Positions 7,007 to 15,846 of a DNA stretch of 64,000 nt are shown in pieces. The notes under the pieces are model-generated. The model saw only the letters and a list, made by a program, of their open reading frames with translations, was not told where the DNA came from and did not search any database. Positions within the stretch are counted from its first letter, which is position 1. Each line of letters opens with the position of its first letter. Position numbers and translations under genes: made by a program. Origin of the DNA: Paracholeplasma brassicae (GTDB lineage Bacteria > Bacillota_I > Bacilli_A > Acholeplasmatales > UBA5453); assembly GCF_000967915.1 (NCBI RefSeq), contig NC_022549.1, positions 1,538,366 through 1,602,365 on the forward strand, in the 5' to 3' direction.

Positions 7007-7708
7007 ATGTGTGGACGTTTTACCTTAACCTTAACTAAAGAAGAACTCTTAGGCTATTTAAAAAGACAATTTGACATCGATGAACTCAGACAAGAATACA
7101 TCTTACCTAAGTTTAACATCGCACCAACACAAAATGCACTTTGCGTCATCTTTGATGGTCATAAATACCGTGCAGGCAACTTATCGTTTGGATTAACAAA
7201 TCTTCTATACAAAGAGAACAAAAAGAAGCTTCTAAACGCACGCAGTGAAACAATCTACGAAAAACATGCCTTTTCTCTTCTTATCACAAAGAAACGCTGT
7301 CTAATCATTAGTGACGGTTACTACGAGTGGGATTCAAATAGACAACCTTATTATTTTTTAACTCAAGAAAAAGAACCCCTCGTCTATGCCGGTATTTATC
7401 AATCACATAAAGGCATAGATGGTAAACTCATCCATGAAATGGCTATTTTAACTAAAGAAGCCACCGATGACCTTAAACACATTCACCAAAGAATGCCTTT
7501 GATACTATCGAAGGCTCAACAAATTCAGTATTTAGAGAACCCAACGTCTAATCAAGCATTTTTCAATCAAACGTTTCTAATTAAAAATGAAAAAAAACTG
7601 GATTATTACCCAGTTTCTTCACTCGTCAATAGTTATTTCAATGATAACCCACTTTTAATCGAACGAATCATGCCCATTGGTTATGACAACGACATCACAA
7701 AGAAATGA
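7007..7708 (+). CDS. SOS response-associated peptidase (SRAP/HMCES family)
   Basis: The protein starts MCGRF. In this family Cys2 becomes the N-terminus and forms a thiazolidine crosslink with abasic sites in single-stranded DNA. Other hallmarks are NARSET near residue 77, GYYEW near 105 and HQRMPLIL near 165, which contains the catalytic His. The length of 233 is typical. AAGGAG lies 11 bp before ATG. It follows the PLD-like gene closely. The stop codon is TGA (7706-7708), direct evidence that TGA is not read as Trp here. Confidence 0.92.
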   Translation: MCGRFTLTLTKEELLGYLKRQFDIDELRQEYILPKFNIAPTQNALCVIFDGHKYRAGNLSFGLTNLLYKENKKKLLNARSETIYEKHAFSLLITKKRCLIISDGYYEWDSNRQPYYFLTQEKEPLVYAGIYQSHKGIDGKLIHEMAILTKEATDDLKHIHQRMPLILSKAQQIQYLENPTSNQAFFNQTFLIKNEKKLDYYPVSSLVNSYFNDNPLLIERIMPIGYDNDITKK

Positions 7709-7733
7709 ACACACTTAATGTGTGTCTTTTTTT
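7709..7733 (+). terminator. Terminator after the PLD/SRAP operon
   Basis: ACACACTTAATGTGTGT forms a hairpin directly after the stop codon and is followed by a T-run. The convergent minus-strand gene ends within it. Confidence 0.75.
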
Positions 7734-7941
7734 ATGAGGTTTTATCAAGCATTTTCTCAACTTCATCGATGCTTATCACGTAATCAATCAAATACGATGA
7801 GATGACAAAAACAATCAAAATGGTCAAATTCATTATTAACGTTAATTTTAAGCCAAGTTTGGTTTTTGTTGGACTCTTAATCAATCCAACGGTTGTTAAT
7901 ATGACAGCTAGGCCATAAATGACGTACACTTCGGTAGACAT
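7732..7941 (-). CDS. Small two-helix membrane protein, unknown
   Basis: From the ATG at 7941 the protein has 69 residues and two hydrophobic helices (VYVIYGLAVILTTVGLI and LTLIMNLTILIVFVISSYLI) joined by a short basic loop, then an acidic tail. AGAGGTG lies 8 bp before this ATG, which decides the start over the longer frame from 7989. I recognise no family. It lies between the SRAP terminator and the flavoprotein gene. Confidence 0.6.
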   Translation of the reverse strand: MSTEVYVIYGLAVILTTVGLIKSPTKTKLGLKLTLIMNLTILIVFVISSYLIDYVISIDEVEKMLDKTS

Positions 7942-8000
7942 AGTTTCACCTCTTGCTAGGATTCCATATAAACCAAAAAAAGAAGTCAAACAACATGCAA

Positions 8001-8026
8001 AAAAAAGTGACGATTAAGGTCACTTT
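8001..8026 (-). terminator. Terminator of the flavoprotein gene
   Basis: On the minus strand AAAGTGAC...GTCACTTT is followed by T's, just after the stop at 8032. Confidence 0.75.
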
Positions 8027-8031
8027 CTAAA

Positions 8032-9246
8032 TCAATTCATTTTTGATGCAAAACGACCCGCCACAAATCCACTACTCCAGGCCCACTGAAGGTTATAACC
8101 CCCACATAAACCATCAATATCAAGCACTTCCCCACAAAAATAGAGCCCTGGAATCAAATTGGATTCTAAGGTCACTTGATCGACCTGATTGACCTTGATT
8201 CCGCCTGCGGTGACTTGTGCTTCATCAAAATCTTTTGAGGAGAGCACCTCAAATCGGTAATCGCTTAACACGCTAATCAACCGTTCTAATTCATTAATCG
8301 GTAGTTTTTCTACGATCGTTTGGTCGTTGATTTTCGCTTCTTTTAACACCGGATGGATTAACTTTTGATGTAATAATCCTTTCATCGATTCATAGACACT
8401 CAATTGCTTTAACCTCATAAATCGTTCAATTAATAACTCTTTATCGTAATCCGGAACCAAATTAATCGAAACAAACACCCGTTTTTGTTTTAACAACAAC
8501 TCATTAGCTTTTCTTGATAAATCCAAAATCGTTGGTCCTGAAACGCCGTACTTAGTAAAGAGCACATCGTTTGTTTTTTCTAAAACGAGCTTGTTTTCCT
8601 GATAAAGACGGACCGTTGTCTCCATCTTAACCCCATCGGTTTCTTTTAAATAAGGACAGTCTAGGTTCAGCTTAACTAGGGCAGGAAACACCGGTGTTAC
8701 TTCATGTCCGAAGGCTTCTGCAAACCCATACCCTGAACCATCAGAACCACTCTTAGGTAAAGCTAGTCCACCCGTTGCTATAATGACCTTGTCAAAAACG
8801 TTCGTTTGTCTTTGATTGGTTTTAACAACAAATGAATCACCTTTAAACTCAATTTCCTCTACCGTTTGTCCATATAAAACTTGAATTTTAAGGCGATGTA
8901 TTTCACGTTCTAATGCCTCAGTGATGCTTCTTGCTTGTAGTGACGTCGGATAGGCTTTACCTTCTTTTTCAACACGAGGATAAATACCCAAGTCTTTAAA
9001 AAACTCTAAGGTTTGATCCAGCGAGAACTGATCAAAGATTGACTCAACAAAAAACGGGTGGTTATAACAATTCTTTGTCATTGTAACGTTCGTGTAGTTA
9101 CAACGCCCGTTACCGGTGGCTAGAATTTTTTTACCCAATCGTTGATTTTTCTCAAAGATCGTTACACGACTCCCACGTTGACTCGCGGCAATCGCCGCAA
9201 CCATCCCACTTGCGCCACCACCGATGACAACAATTCGATTTGACAT
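8032..9246 (-). CDS. BaiN/HI0933-family flavoprotein (NAD(P)/FAD-dependent oxidoreductase)
   Basis: The 404 residues begin with a Rossmann FAD-binding motif GGGASGM, then an acidic residue (FEKN) and the family signature KILATGNGRCNYTN near 43-56. The C-terminal part has GGIKVNQVD and LCGGYNLQWAWSSG, the closing FAD-contact segments of the HI0933/YhiN family. The physiological substrate is unknown for most members; BaiN itself acts on bile-acid intermediates, which need not apply here. The start has an AGGAGTG ribosome-binding site. It is transcribed alone toward the terminator at 8001-8026 and is divergent from the DUF2085 gene. Confidence 0.9.
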   Translation of the reverse strand: MSNRIVVIGGGASGMVAAIAASQRGSRVTIFEKNQRLGKKILATGNGRCNYTNVTMTKNCYNHPFFVESIFDQFSLDQTLEFFKDLGIYPRVEKEGKAYPTSLQARSITEALEREIHRLKIQVLYGQTVEEIEFKGDSFVVKTNQRQTNVFDKVIIATGGLALPKSGSDGSGYGFAEAFGHEVTPVFPALVKLNLDCPYLKETDGVKMETTVRLYQENKLVLEKTNDVLFTKYGVSGPTILDLSRKANELLLKQKRVFVSINLVPDYDKELLIERFMRLKQLSVYESMKGLLHQKLIHPVLKEAKINDQTIVEKLPINELERLISVLSDYRFEVLSSKDFDEAQVTAGGIKVNQVDQVTLESNLIPGLYFCGEVLDIDGLCGGYNLQWAWSSGFVAGRFASKMN

Positions 9247-9320
9247 AACATCACTCCTATACGATTCTAATTATAACATATCACGTCTTATGATATAATC
9301 AACAATAAGAGGTAATCTCT

Positions 9321-9827
9321 ATGCACACACTCAAAAACTTATCAAAAACTGAATACAGTGTAATATCTGCCTACGTCATCCTATTTCCAGTCAGTTTGTT
9401 TTTAGCTGATTTTGTGTTTTTTAATCCCTTTTTTATGACTGCACTTACCACTTCGTTTCTACTATTTCTGATCACTGTTCTCCACTACGTACTTAAAAGA
9501 CCTTATCTTCCAGGGGTCTTCTTTTGTCACCAAAACACGTGTCGAACGTTAAGAATTAAAGGTCACTACCTACCGATTTGTTCGAGGTGTACCGGGATTT
9601 ATCTAGGGGTATATTTGAGTCTTCCTTTGAGCCTTCTTTACCAAGGACCACTTTTGATATTCTTGATGATTCCCTTGATTATTGATGGGTATCTGGTCTA
9701 TCAAAAAAAGAAAGCCTCGACACATACTAGACGGCTTTCTACTGGTTTATTATTTGGCATCGGACTGATTTATTCTTATGCACTATACCATCAATTCTTA
9801 TCCTATCTTGCAAGCTTAGTATTCTAA
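9321..9827 (+). CDS. DUF2085 membrane protein
   Basis: The 168-residue protein has about five hydrophobic helices. Its centre carries the DUF2085 signature: FFCHQ, then R-x-(I/L), then PICSRCTGIYLG around residues 72-100. The conserved Cys and His residues suggest metal or haem binding at the membrane, but the family function is not established. It converges with the MFS gene; the last 12 bp of the two genes overlap inside a shared terminator hairpin (9811-9832). Confidence 0.85.
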   Translation: MHTLKNLSKTEYSVISAYVILFPVSLFLADFVFFNPFFMTALTTSFLLFLITVLHYVLKRPYLPGVFFCHQNTCRTLRIKGHYLPICSRCTGIYLGVYLSLPLSLLYQGPLLIFLMIPLIIDGYLVYQKKKASTHTRRLSTGLLFGIGLIYSYALYHQFLSYLASLVF

Positions 9828-9838
9828 GCTTGTTTTTG
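9811..9838. terminator. Bidirectional terminator containing both stop codons
   Basis: CAAGCTTAG-tatt-CTAAGCTTG is a perfect 9-bp stem. The DUF2085 stop (9825-9827) and the MFS stop (9816-9818) both lie in it, and a T-run follows on the plus strand. Confidence 0.8.
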
Positions 9839-10985
9839 TTTTTCTAAGAAATCGTTGAAACAAATAAATAATCACAATTATAACTAAGATCAAAAACAAT
9901 GGGTAATACACAATGCCTATTTTCTCAAAGAGAAATCCTGCAAGTGGCGTTAATAAGCCAAAACCAATATAGCCAACCCCCATCTGAAGACTGATAATTT
10001 TTGATAACTTAGCCTCTTCAAAATGAAGCGAGTTGATAAACATCATGTTTGGAAACACCGGTGCACATCCAAGTCCAAAAAGGACCACAACAAAGAAATA
10101 ATAACCCATCAAATCGACATCAACAAGCATCAACAATGCCCCTAAACTCATCAACGTTAAACCAATTGCGATTAAGCCTTTACTTGATAACTTATGACTT
10201 AAAAAACCACCACTTAATCTGCCTACCGTAAACGAAAGATAATAAGCCGTTGTAAAAATTGCAGCAAGCGAATAGCTTACCCCTTTTTCAATAAAAAAGT
10301 AACTTGCAATCCAAACGCCCGCTAAGGATTCAATGTGCACGTAAAATAAAAAGATAAAGATCGATTCAATCGCACCTTTTGTGTGTAGAATTTCTTTTAG
10401 CTTATATGACTTAATGACTGTCTTAGATTCGCTTTCTTCTTTAAACCATAATGGAAAACTGACCCATACAAAAAGAGAAATCAATACTAAAATAAGACCG
10501 ACAACCACATAAGCCACCCGCCATGAACTCTCTTTAAGCGCATAAGCCATAATTGTAGGCCCTAAGGTTACTCCGACCCCATAAAACGAATGGAGGTAAT
10601 TCATGTGTTTCGCTTCGTAATGCACCGCTAAATAGTGATTAAGTGACACATCAATTGCCCCAGCCCCCATACCAAGTGGCAAGGCAAAGAATAACAACTG
10701 ATAAAACGAACTAACCTGACTCATGATAAGTAAGGATAGTCCCGTTAATAAAATCGAAATAAACGTCATTCGTTTGGTTTGTAAGACACGAATGAGCCTT
10801 GGTGCATTAAATGTGGTTAGTGTGGTAGCCACATAAACAAATACCGTCATTAAACCAAGCGTAGACAAATTAACATTTAAATCATTTCTGACCATATTCC
10901 AACCAGACCCTAAAAGTGCATCTGGTAACCCAAGGGCAATAAATGCCAAGTAAATCACAATCAATAATATCGCTTTTTTTCTCAT
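9816..10985 (-). CDS. MFS transporter
   Basis: This 389-residue protein has about 12 transmembrane helices. After helix 1 comes LPDALLGSGWNMVRNDL, as in the fucose-permease-like MFS branch. Helices 4-5 hold GMGAGAIDVSLN, and helix 8 onward carries GRLSGG followed by a basic stretch, the MFS loop motif. A sugar or small solute is likely, but the substrate and direction are not readable. GAGGG precedes the ATG. The 3' end overlaps the DUF2085 gene. Confidence 0.85.
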   Translation of the reverse strand: MRKKAILLIVIYLAFIALGLPDALLGSGWNMVRNDLNVNLSTLGLMTVFVYVATTLTTFNAPRLIRVLQTKRMTFISILLTGLSLLIMSQVSSFYQLLFFALPLGMGAGAIDVSLNHYLAVHYEAKHMNYLHSFYGVGVTLGPTIMAYALKESSWRVAYVVVGLILVLISLFVWVSFPLWFKEESESKTVIKSYKLKEILHTKGAIESIFIFLFYVHIESLAGVWIASYFFIEKGVSYSLAAIFTTAYYLSFTVGRLSGGFLSHKLSSKGLIAIGLTLMSLGALLMLVDVDLMGYYFFVVVLFGLGCAPVFPNMMFINSLHFEEAKLSKIISLQMGVGYIGFGLLTPLAGFLFEKIGIVYYPLFLILVIIVIIYLFQRFLRKTKTSLEY

Positions 10986-11025
10986 CTCATAACCCTCACG
11001 AATCTATTATAACACCCTAAAAAAG

Positions 11026-11048
11026 AAAAAACCGATTGAAATCGGTTT
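11026..11048 (-). terminator. Terminator of the cystine-type symporter
   Basis: AAAACCGATTTCAATCGGTTTT on the minus strand, followed by T-rich sequence, starts at the stop codon. Confidence 0.75.
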
Positions 11049-12391
11049 TAATCTTCCATCACCACAGCCATGTTCTTCTTATCTTGATAAAACACATCTT
11101 TATCTAATTCGTTTTCAGATACTGCGGTAAGGGTGGCCGAAACCATTGTCCCTGTGACATTAATTGCTGTTCTTCCCATGTCGATAAGTGCATCCACACC
11201 AGCGACTAAAGCAATCCCTTCAATCGGTAAACCAACCGATACTAAGACCACCGTTGCGGCAATTGTCGCAATCCCAGGTACACCTGCAATGCCGATTGAG
11301 GCAATCGTCGTTGTGAATATAATCATTAAATAATCCGTAAAGGCCAGATTGATACCAAACGCATTAGCGGTAAATATCGCCACAACCGCTGGAAATATCC
11401 CACCACACGCATTCATACCAACGTTTGCCCCTAGTGGGCCCACAAAGCTTGCAATACGTTCAGATACACCCGTACGATCCGTTAACGTCTTTACCGTCAC
11501 CGGTAATGTGCCATAAGAACTTTGAGTCGTAAAGGCAACCAATTGTGCCGGATAGATGTTTTTAACAAATTGAATTGGATCTAATTTTCCAACCACAACA
11601 ATTAAACCAAGTTGTACCACGATAAAATGAACCACCATAATGCCATACATTAATAAAATATAAAAGCCTAAGGTCTTTAAGGTTTCTAAATCGTTTCTTG
11701 ATGCCGCATGCGCCATTAACGCAAACACACCATAAGGGGTAAACTTAATGACCATTTTAGTGACTGATACCATGACATTAGAGAACCCTTCAATCACATT
11801 TAATAACGGTTCTACCTTATCTCTTCTTTTTCTTGATTCATAATTGATTCCAATCGCAATAAAAATCGAGAACAAAATCACCGGAATCATTTGGTTATTT
11901 GCCATATGACTGATGATGTTGTTTGGAAATAAATTTAAAATCACTTGTTCAATTGGTTGAATGTCTCTTGGTGTGTACGTAATATCTGAGACATCAAACC
12001 CCTTTCCAATGGAAACAACGCTTGCAAAAAGTAACCCTAATGCCGTCGCAACCGCCGTTGTCGACAACATCCAAAACAACGCCTTTGCAGACGTACTCTT
12101 TAGTTTATCAGAAGCGCCCATCGAAGTGAAACTTCGGATAATTGATACCGAAACCAATGGAATGACGATCATCGAAATTAAACGAACGTACAATTGACCA
12201 ATTGGGCGTATCGTTGAGGCAACACTACCAAAGACTAACCCAGTAATTAACCCTAGTCCTAAAGCCGTTAGGACACGATAAGAAAACTTGATTTTCTTTT
12301 TTGACATGAAATTTAATAAAACAATAACGACAATCGTTACTAAATATAACAGCGCCTTTTCAACGCTATCAATCTTTAAGTTTACAAACAT
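11048..12391 (-). CDS. tcyP: Dicarboxylate/amino acid:cation symporter, TcyP-like (L-cystine)
   Basis: The 447-residue protein belongs to the DAACS family, which imports substrate with Na+ or H+ through an elevator mechanism. The first hairpin carries FTTQSSYGTLPV, and the NMDGT-type region is replaced by GMNACGGIFPAVVAI, as in the cystine branch (TcyP/YdjN) and not the glutamate branch. VSERIASF just before it and the hydrophobic N-terminal helix followed by KKKIKFSYRVLTALGLG also fit TcyP. AGGAGGG precedes the ATG. Cystine uptake is known for the family; specificity here is inferred. Confidence 0.8.
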   Translation of the reverse strand: MFVNLKIDSVEKALLYLVTIVVIVLLNFMSKKKIKFSYRVLTALGLGLITGLVFGSVASTIRPIGQLYVRLISMIVIPLVSVSIIRSFTSMGASDKLKSTSAKALFWMLSTTAVATALGLLFASVVSIGKGFDVSDITYTPRDIQPIEQVILNLFPNNIISHMANNQMIPVILFSIFIAIGINYESRKRRDKVEPLLNVIEGFSNVMVSVTKMVIKFTPYGVFALMAHAASRNDLETLKTLGFYILLMYGIMVVHFIVVQLGLIVVVGKLDPIQFVKNIYPAQLVAFTTQSSYGTLPVTVKTLTDRTGVSERIASFVGPLGANVGMNACGGIFPAVVAIFTANAFGINLAFTDYLMIIFTTTIASIGIAGVPGIATIAATVVLVSVGLPIEGIALVAGVDALIDMGRTAINVTGTMVSATLTAVSENELDKDVFYQDKKNMAVVMED

Positions 12392-12496
12392 ATAAATACC
12401 CTCCTATGCATTTATTAATTATATACAATTTAATATCAAACAATCAAATGATATCCATTTCATTATTTAGATAAAATACATTTAATCGGTACATAG

Positions 12497-12526
12497 AAAA
12501 AAAAGATGAGAATAACCCCATCTTTT
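12497..12526 (-). terminator. Terminator of the AI-2E exporter operon
   Basis: On the minus strand AAAAGATG and CATCTTTT pair around a 10-base loop and are followed by T's. Confidence 0.7.
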
Positions 12527-12542
12527 CATCTAAATGAATGAA

Positions 12543-13739
12543 CTATTTTGACTTAATTTTCTTTGGTTCATCTTCAAACAGCGCTCGTAAGTACTGATAA
12601 ACGACCTTGATTGTCCCTGCAATAGGTACCGCTAATAAGACACCAACAAACCCAAACACACCACCAAAGAAGATTAAACTCGATAAAACCACCAAAGGGT
12701 GAATGCGAACGTGTTTACCCATGATTTGTGGTGATACGATGTTCGCTTCTAAGATTTGCTCTGTGAACTGTACAACAAAAACACAAGCAATGCCAATTAG
12801 GAAAATCATGCCTTCGTTGCCACCTTGTTCGTATTCTAGATACTTAGTAAATAAATACACAATTGGAATCGACAACCCGATCCATGCACCTAGGTAAGGC
12901 ACAATATTCGTCAACCCAAGTAGTATCGCAAATAAAAGCGCGTGAGAAATACCAAAATTAGGAACGAAGAATGAAACAATTGATAACCCTATAAAAAAAT
13001 AGGAAAACACAAGCAACATCATAATACCTTGACCGGTAAAGTAATTACGAATCACGGTATTACTACGTATCCCTAGCTCAACTAAATGGGGTTTAATCTT
13101 TGTAGGAAACACGCTGCTAATCGCCGTAAATATTTGTTCTTTTTCACTAATCAGGTAAAAAAGGAACACAGGCGTTAATAACATTGTCAAAAATAGCTTA
13201 ATAAATCCTTGAAAAACATTAATGAAAAACTGGAAAATCGAGACAGAAATGTTGATTATCTTGTCTAAGTTTTCACCATTTGAAGTAATTTGGCTGATAA
13301 TCTGCGAAACCCCGTTTTCATCAATGTAATCGCCAATCAACGCCTCAATTTGTGTAATTAAACTCCGTACCGTTTCATTATCAATCAGATTAATCAAACT
13401 AGACGCAATCGACGACAGTTGACCAAACAAAAAGACCACAATAAACACGATAATTAAAACAAAGAAAAGTAAGCCGAAGACAATTGAAATGACAATCGAT
13501 AACCCACGTTTAATCTTAAACTTAATATGCAACCACTCTGAAAGAGGTCCTAAAATAAAACTTAGAAAAAATGCAATCACAAAAGGCGTAAACACCGAAG
13601 CAAACGCATTAAATATGTTGCTTAATGCATTTCTAGTCAATAACTTGAATGCGTACAAGCCAACCATTGTAATACTAAATATAGACACAACCAATAAGTA
13701 TTGAATTAACTTATCTTTCGAAAATAGATTTTTTTTCAT
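12543..13739 (-). CDS. AI-2E family transporter (PerM/YtvI-like)
   Basis: The 398-residue protein has about eight helices in the arrangement of this family: two pairs at the N-terminus, a long amphipathic central region, and a C-terminal bundle with LGLTNIVPYLGAWIG and HPLVVLSSLIFFGGVFG-FVGVLLAVP. Family members export autoinducer-2 or, in other cases, ions; the substrate here is open. The start codon overlaps the stop of the upstream membrane gene (ATGA), so the two are translationally coupled. Confidence 0.88.
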   Translation of the reverse strand: MKKNLFSKDKLIQYLLVVSIFSITMVGLYAFKLLTRNALSNIFNAFASVFTPFVIAFFLSFILGPLSEWLHIKFKIKRGLSIVISIVFGLLFFVLIIVFIVVFLFGQLSSIASSLINLIDNETVRSLITQIEALIGDYIDENGVSQIISQITSNGENLDKIINISVSIFQFFINVFQGFIKLFLTMLLTPVFLFYLISEKEQIFTAISSVFPTKIKPHLVELGIRSNTVIRNYFTGQGIMMLLVFSYFFIGLSIVSFFVPNFGISHALLFAILLGLTNIVPYLGAWIGLSIPIVYLFTKYLEYEQGGNEGMIFLIGIACVFVVQFTEQILEANIVSPQIMGKHVRIHPLVVLSSLIFFGGVFGFVGVLLAVPIAGTIKVVYQYLRALFEDEPKKIKSK

Positions 13740-15085
13740 ACTAACCCCTCTGATTCTTCTTTGATGTAACTAGACTCATTATACACCTTTATATGCATAA
13801 AGTTATATAAGATTCCTAATGCAACCCCAGCAACAACAATCAAATACCCATGTAAAACGACATTCCCCCATTGACTCAGCTGAAAATGATTTGAAAACAC
13901 AAAATTAAGTATTCGAGTAAACAACAACGAGCCTAACAAGAGTATGGCATAGACAATAATCTGTTTTTCCATGTAACGATGGTGTCTTGAGAGTATGACT
14001 AATAACAGAATTAAGAAAAAGTGACTGCCAGTTTGAAGCAAACCAGATACAATTCGTTGGAAATTTGAAAACCGCATCAACAGCTCAACCGTCGGTAACC
14101 CCTCAGTAAATCTAATCTCTTTGTAAACATCAATCAGATGATTACTTAAAAAAATGATCACCCCGATGATTGCATATGATATCACTAGCGTTTGATAGGA
14201 TTCTCTAACCCTGATGTCTTTCATCATTTTAACCACGCTTAAGGTCATTAATAAGGCGATAAATGACTGAGGAATCGAATTGATTTGAATTAGATTTCTT
14301 AGGTAGTAGATCTCACTAATCATTTGGTAATTTACCTGTTTTGCGCCAATTAAATAACTCGTGATCCCTCCCAATATCAAACTAATGAGCGAGATGACAA
14401 ACCCAACGACGTAAAAATAAAAGACACCTCGTTCGATATAGCATAACGCCTTTTCGCTTCGATCTTTTTTAGAAAACGATTCATATAACACATAGAGCAT
14501 GCCATAAAGGGTAAAATAAACCAACAATGCGATTGTGTATTTAATTAACGGCCCATTTTGTGTGCTTTTAATAAAATTGATGAGTGTGACATTTGCCCCT
14601 GACAGATTATAGTGAGCATAGTAACATAAAAAGCTTATGATATGAACAAAGACACCGATCACAGCCATGTAAATCAAACGCCTAACCATTAACTGATTTG
14701 AATACGGCTCATCAAAGATAAATTCGTCGTTTTTTCTTAAATAGATGATCAGTGTACTTAGATAAATCGAAGAAAGCATTAACAAACTATGATCATAAAA
14801 TGTCCCTAAGTATCGATCTCTAAAAAAATAAAATAAGCCAATCGCGTAGCCTGAAAAAAAGACACTTAACCCATAGATAATCGGTTTTTTACCTCCAATT
14901 TGACTATAAAATACCACTAAAGATAGGACCAAAAAAATACTCATTGTCAGCTCGACTCTAATTGCATTAATATCAAAACCCAAGACAAGGAATCGAACGA
15001 TAAACAAAACAAAAAGATACGCCAAGCTCAGTATGACAGCCAAGCTATATGCCTTTTTCACTACTTCAGTTCGCTTATTTTCCAT
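13736..15085 (-). CDS. Polytopic membrane protein, unknown
   Basis: No family is recognised. The 449 residues form about 12 hydrophobic helices with short loops, some ending in basic residues. It resembles a transporter or a sensor-type membrane domain and has no soluble domain of any size. AGGGAG precedes the ATG. It overlaps the AI-2E transporter by 4 bp, so it is made together with that protein. Confidence 0.75.
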   Translation of the reverse strand: MENKRTEVVKKAYSLAVILSLAYLFVLFIVRFLVLGFDINAIRVELTMSIFLVLSLVVFYSQIGGKKPIIYGLSVFFSGYAIGLFYFFRDRYLGTFYDHSLLMLSSIYLSTLIIYLRKNDEFIFDEPYSNQLMVRRLIYMAVIGVFVHIISFLCYYAHYNLSGANVTLINFIKSTQNGPLIKYTIALLVYFTLYGMLYVLYESFSKKDRSEKALCYIERGVFYFYVVGFVISLISLILGGITSYLIGAKQVNYQMISEIYYLRNLIQINSIPQSFIALLMTLSVVKMMKDIRVRESYQTLVISYAIIGVIIFLSNHLIDVYKEIRFTEGLPTVELLMRFSNFQRIVSGLLQTGSHFFLILLLVILSRHHRYMEKQIIVYAILLLGSLLFTRILNFVFSNHFQLSQWGNVVLHGYLIVVAGVALGILYNFMHIKVYNESSYIKEESEGLV

Positions 15086-15152
15086 ATATAATTCTCCCTA
15101 TTCATTTATAAAAATAATATGATAAATATAGGGAAAAGTCAATATTTAAAGA

Positions 15153-15180
15153 AAAAACCGTGATTTTCTCACGGTTTTCA
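15153..15180 (-). terminator. Terminator of dps
   Basis: GAAAACCGTGAGAAAATCAC with the following GGTTTTTT forms a hairpin and T-run on the minus strand. Confidence 0.75.
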
Positions 15181-15192
15181 TTGATTTAATAA

Positions 15193-15627
15193 TTAAGCAA
15201 GAACTGCTTCTAACATCCAAATGTGTTTTTCAAAGCTTGTTAAGACGCCGACAAACATATCCACTGATACTTCATCGCCTGCCTCAGAAGCCGCTTCTAA
15301 GCCGACTTTAAATTCTTCGACTAATTGTTTGTAGTCTTTTAAAATTGACTTCACCATATCTAGTGCATCCATGTTTGTTGCTACTTCTTCTTTTAGAGAA
15401 GTAAGTTCTAAATTACCTTTTTGAGTTGAGACTGGTTTGCCACCAATCATTAATAGACGTTCAGCAAATGCGTCATATAGCTCATTTACTTCATCGTATA
15501 ACGACTCAAAAGTTTCATGTAATTGGAAGAATTGAGGTCCTTTTACGTACCAGTGATAATGGTGTAATTTTGTAAATAACACACTTAGATTTGCTACTTG
15601 TTTGTTTAATTCGTTTTGTAATTTCAT
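15193..15627 (-). CDS. dps: Dps family ferritin-like protein
   Basis: The 144-residue protein has the four-helix Dps fold. The inter-subunit ferroxidase ligands are visible: His in LHHYHWYVKGPQFF near residue 22-34 and Asp/Glu in YDEVNELYDAFAERL near 46-60. Dps dodecamers oxidise and store Fe(II), consume peroxide and may bind DNA. The N-terminus is short, so DNA binding by a basic tail is unlikely. AAGGAG precedes the ATG. It is a single-gene unit between its own promoter and terminator. Confidence 0.93.
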   Translation of the reverse strand: MKLQNELNKQVANLSVLFTKLHHYHWYVKGPQFFQLHETFESLYDEVNELYDAFAERLLMIGGKPVSTQKGNLELTSLKEEVATNMDALDMVKSILKDYKQLVEEFKVGLEAASEAGDEVSVDMFVGVLTSFEKHIWMLEAVLA

Positions 15628-15690
15628 TGTTTTTCTCTCCTTATTTTAAAATTTAATTCGATCAACAAATGCCAGATTGAATGTACTTTA

Positions 15691-15719
15691 ATTATACACT
15701 AATCGGACGTATAAGTAAA
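15691..15719 (-). promoter_or_regulatory. Probable dps promoter
   Basis: On the minus strand TTTACT (15719-15714), a 17-base spacer and TATAAT (15696-15691) lie about 65 bp before the dps ATG. I see no clear PerR or Fur box. Confidence 0.5.
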
Positions 15720-15807
15720 GCCATGCGCTTTTTATTTAAACCCTTATTTAGAATAAATTAGCGAATAATCGCAAATTAAATTTTGATAACCACGTTTCGT
15801 TTGCTAC

Positions 15808-15838
15808 AAAAAAACAACCCCATTCGAGGTTGTTTTGA
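15808..15838 (-). terminator. Terminator of the degV gene
   Basis: On the minus strand AAAACAACCTC-gaat-GGGGTTGTTTT forms a stem followed by T's. Confidence 0.75.
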
Positions 15839-15846
15839 GTATTATT

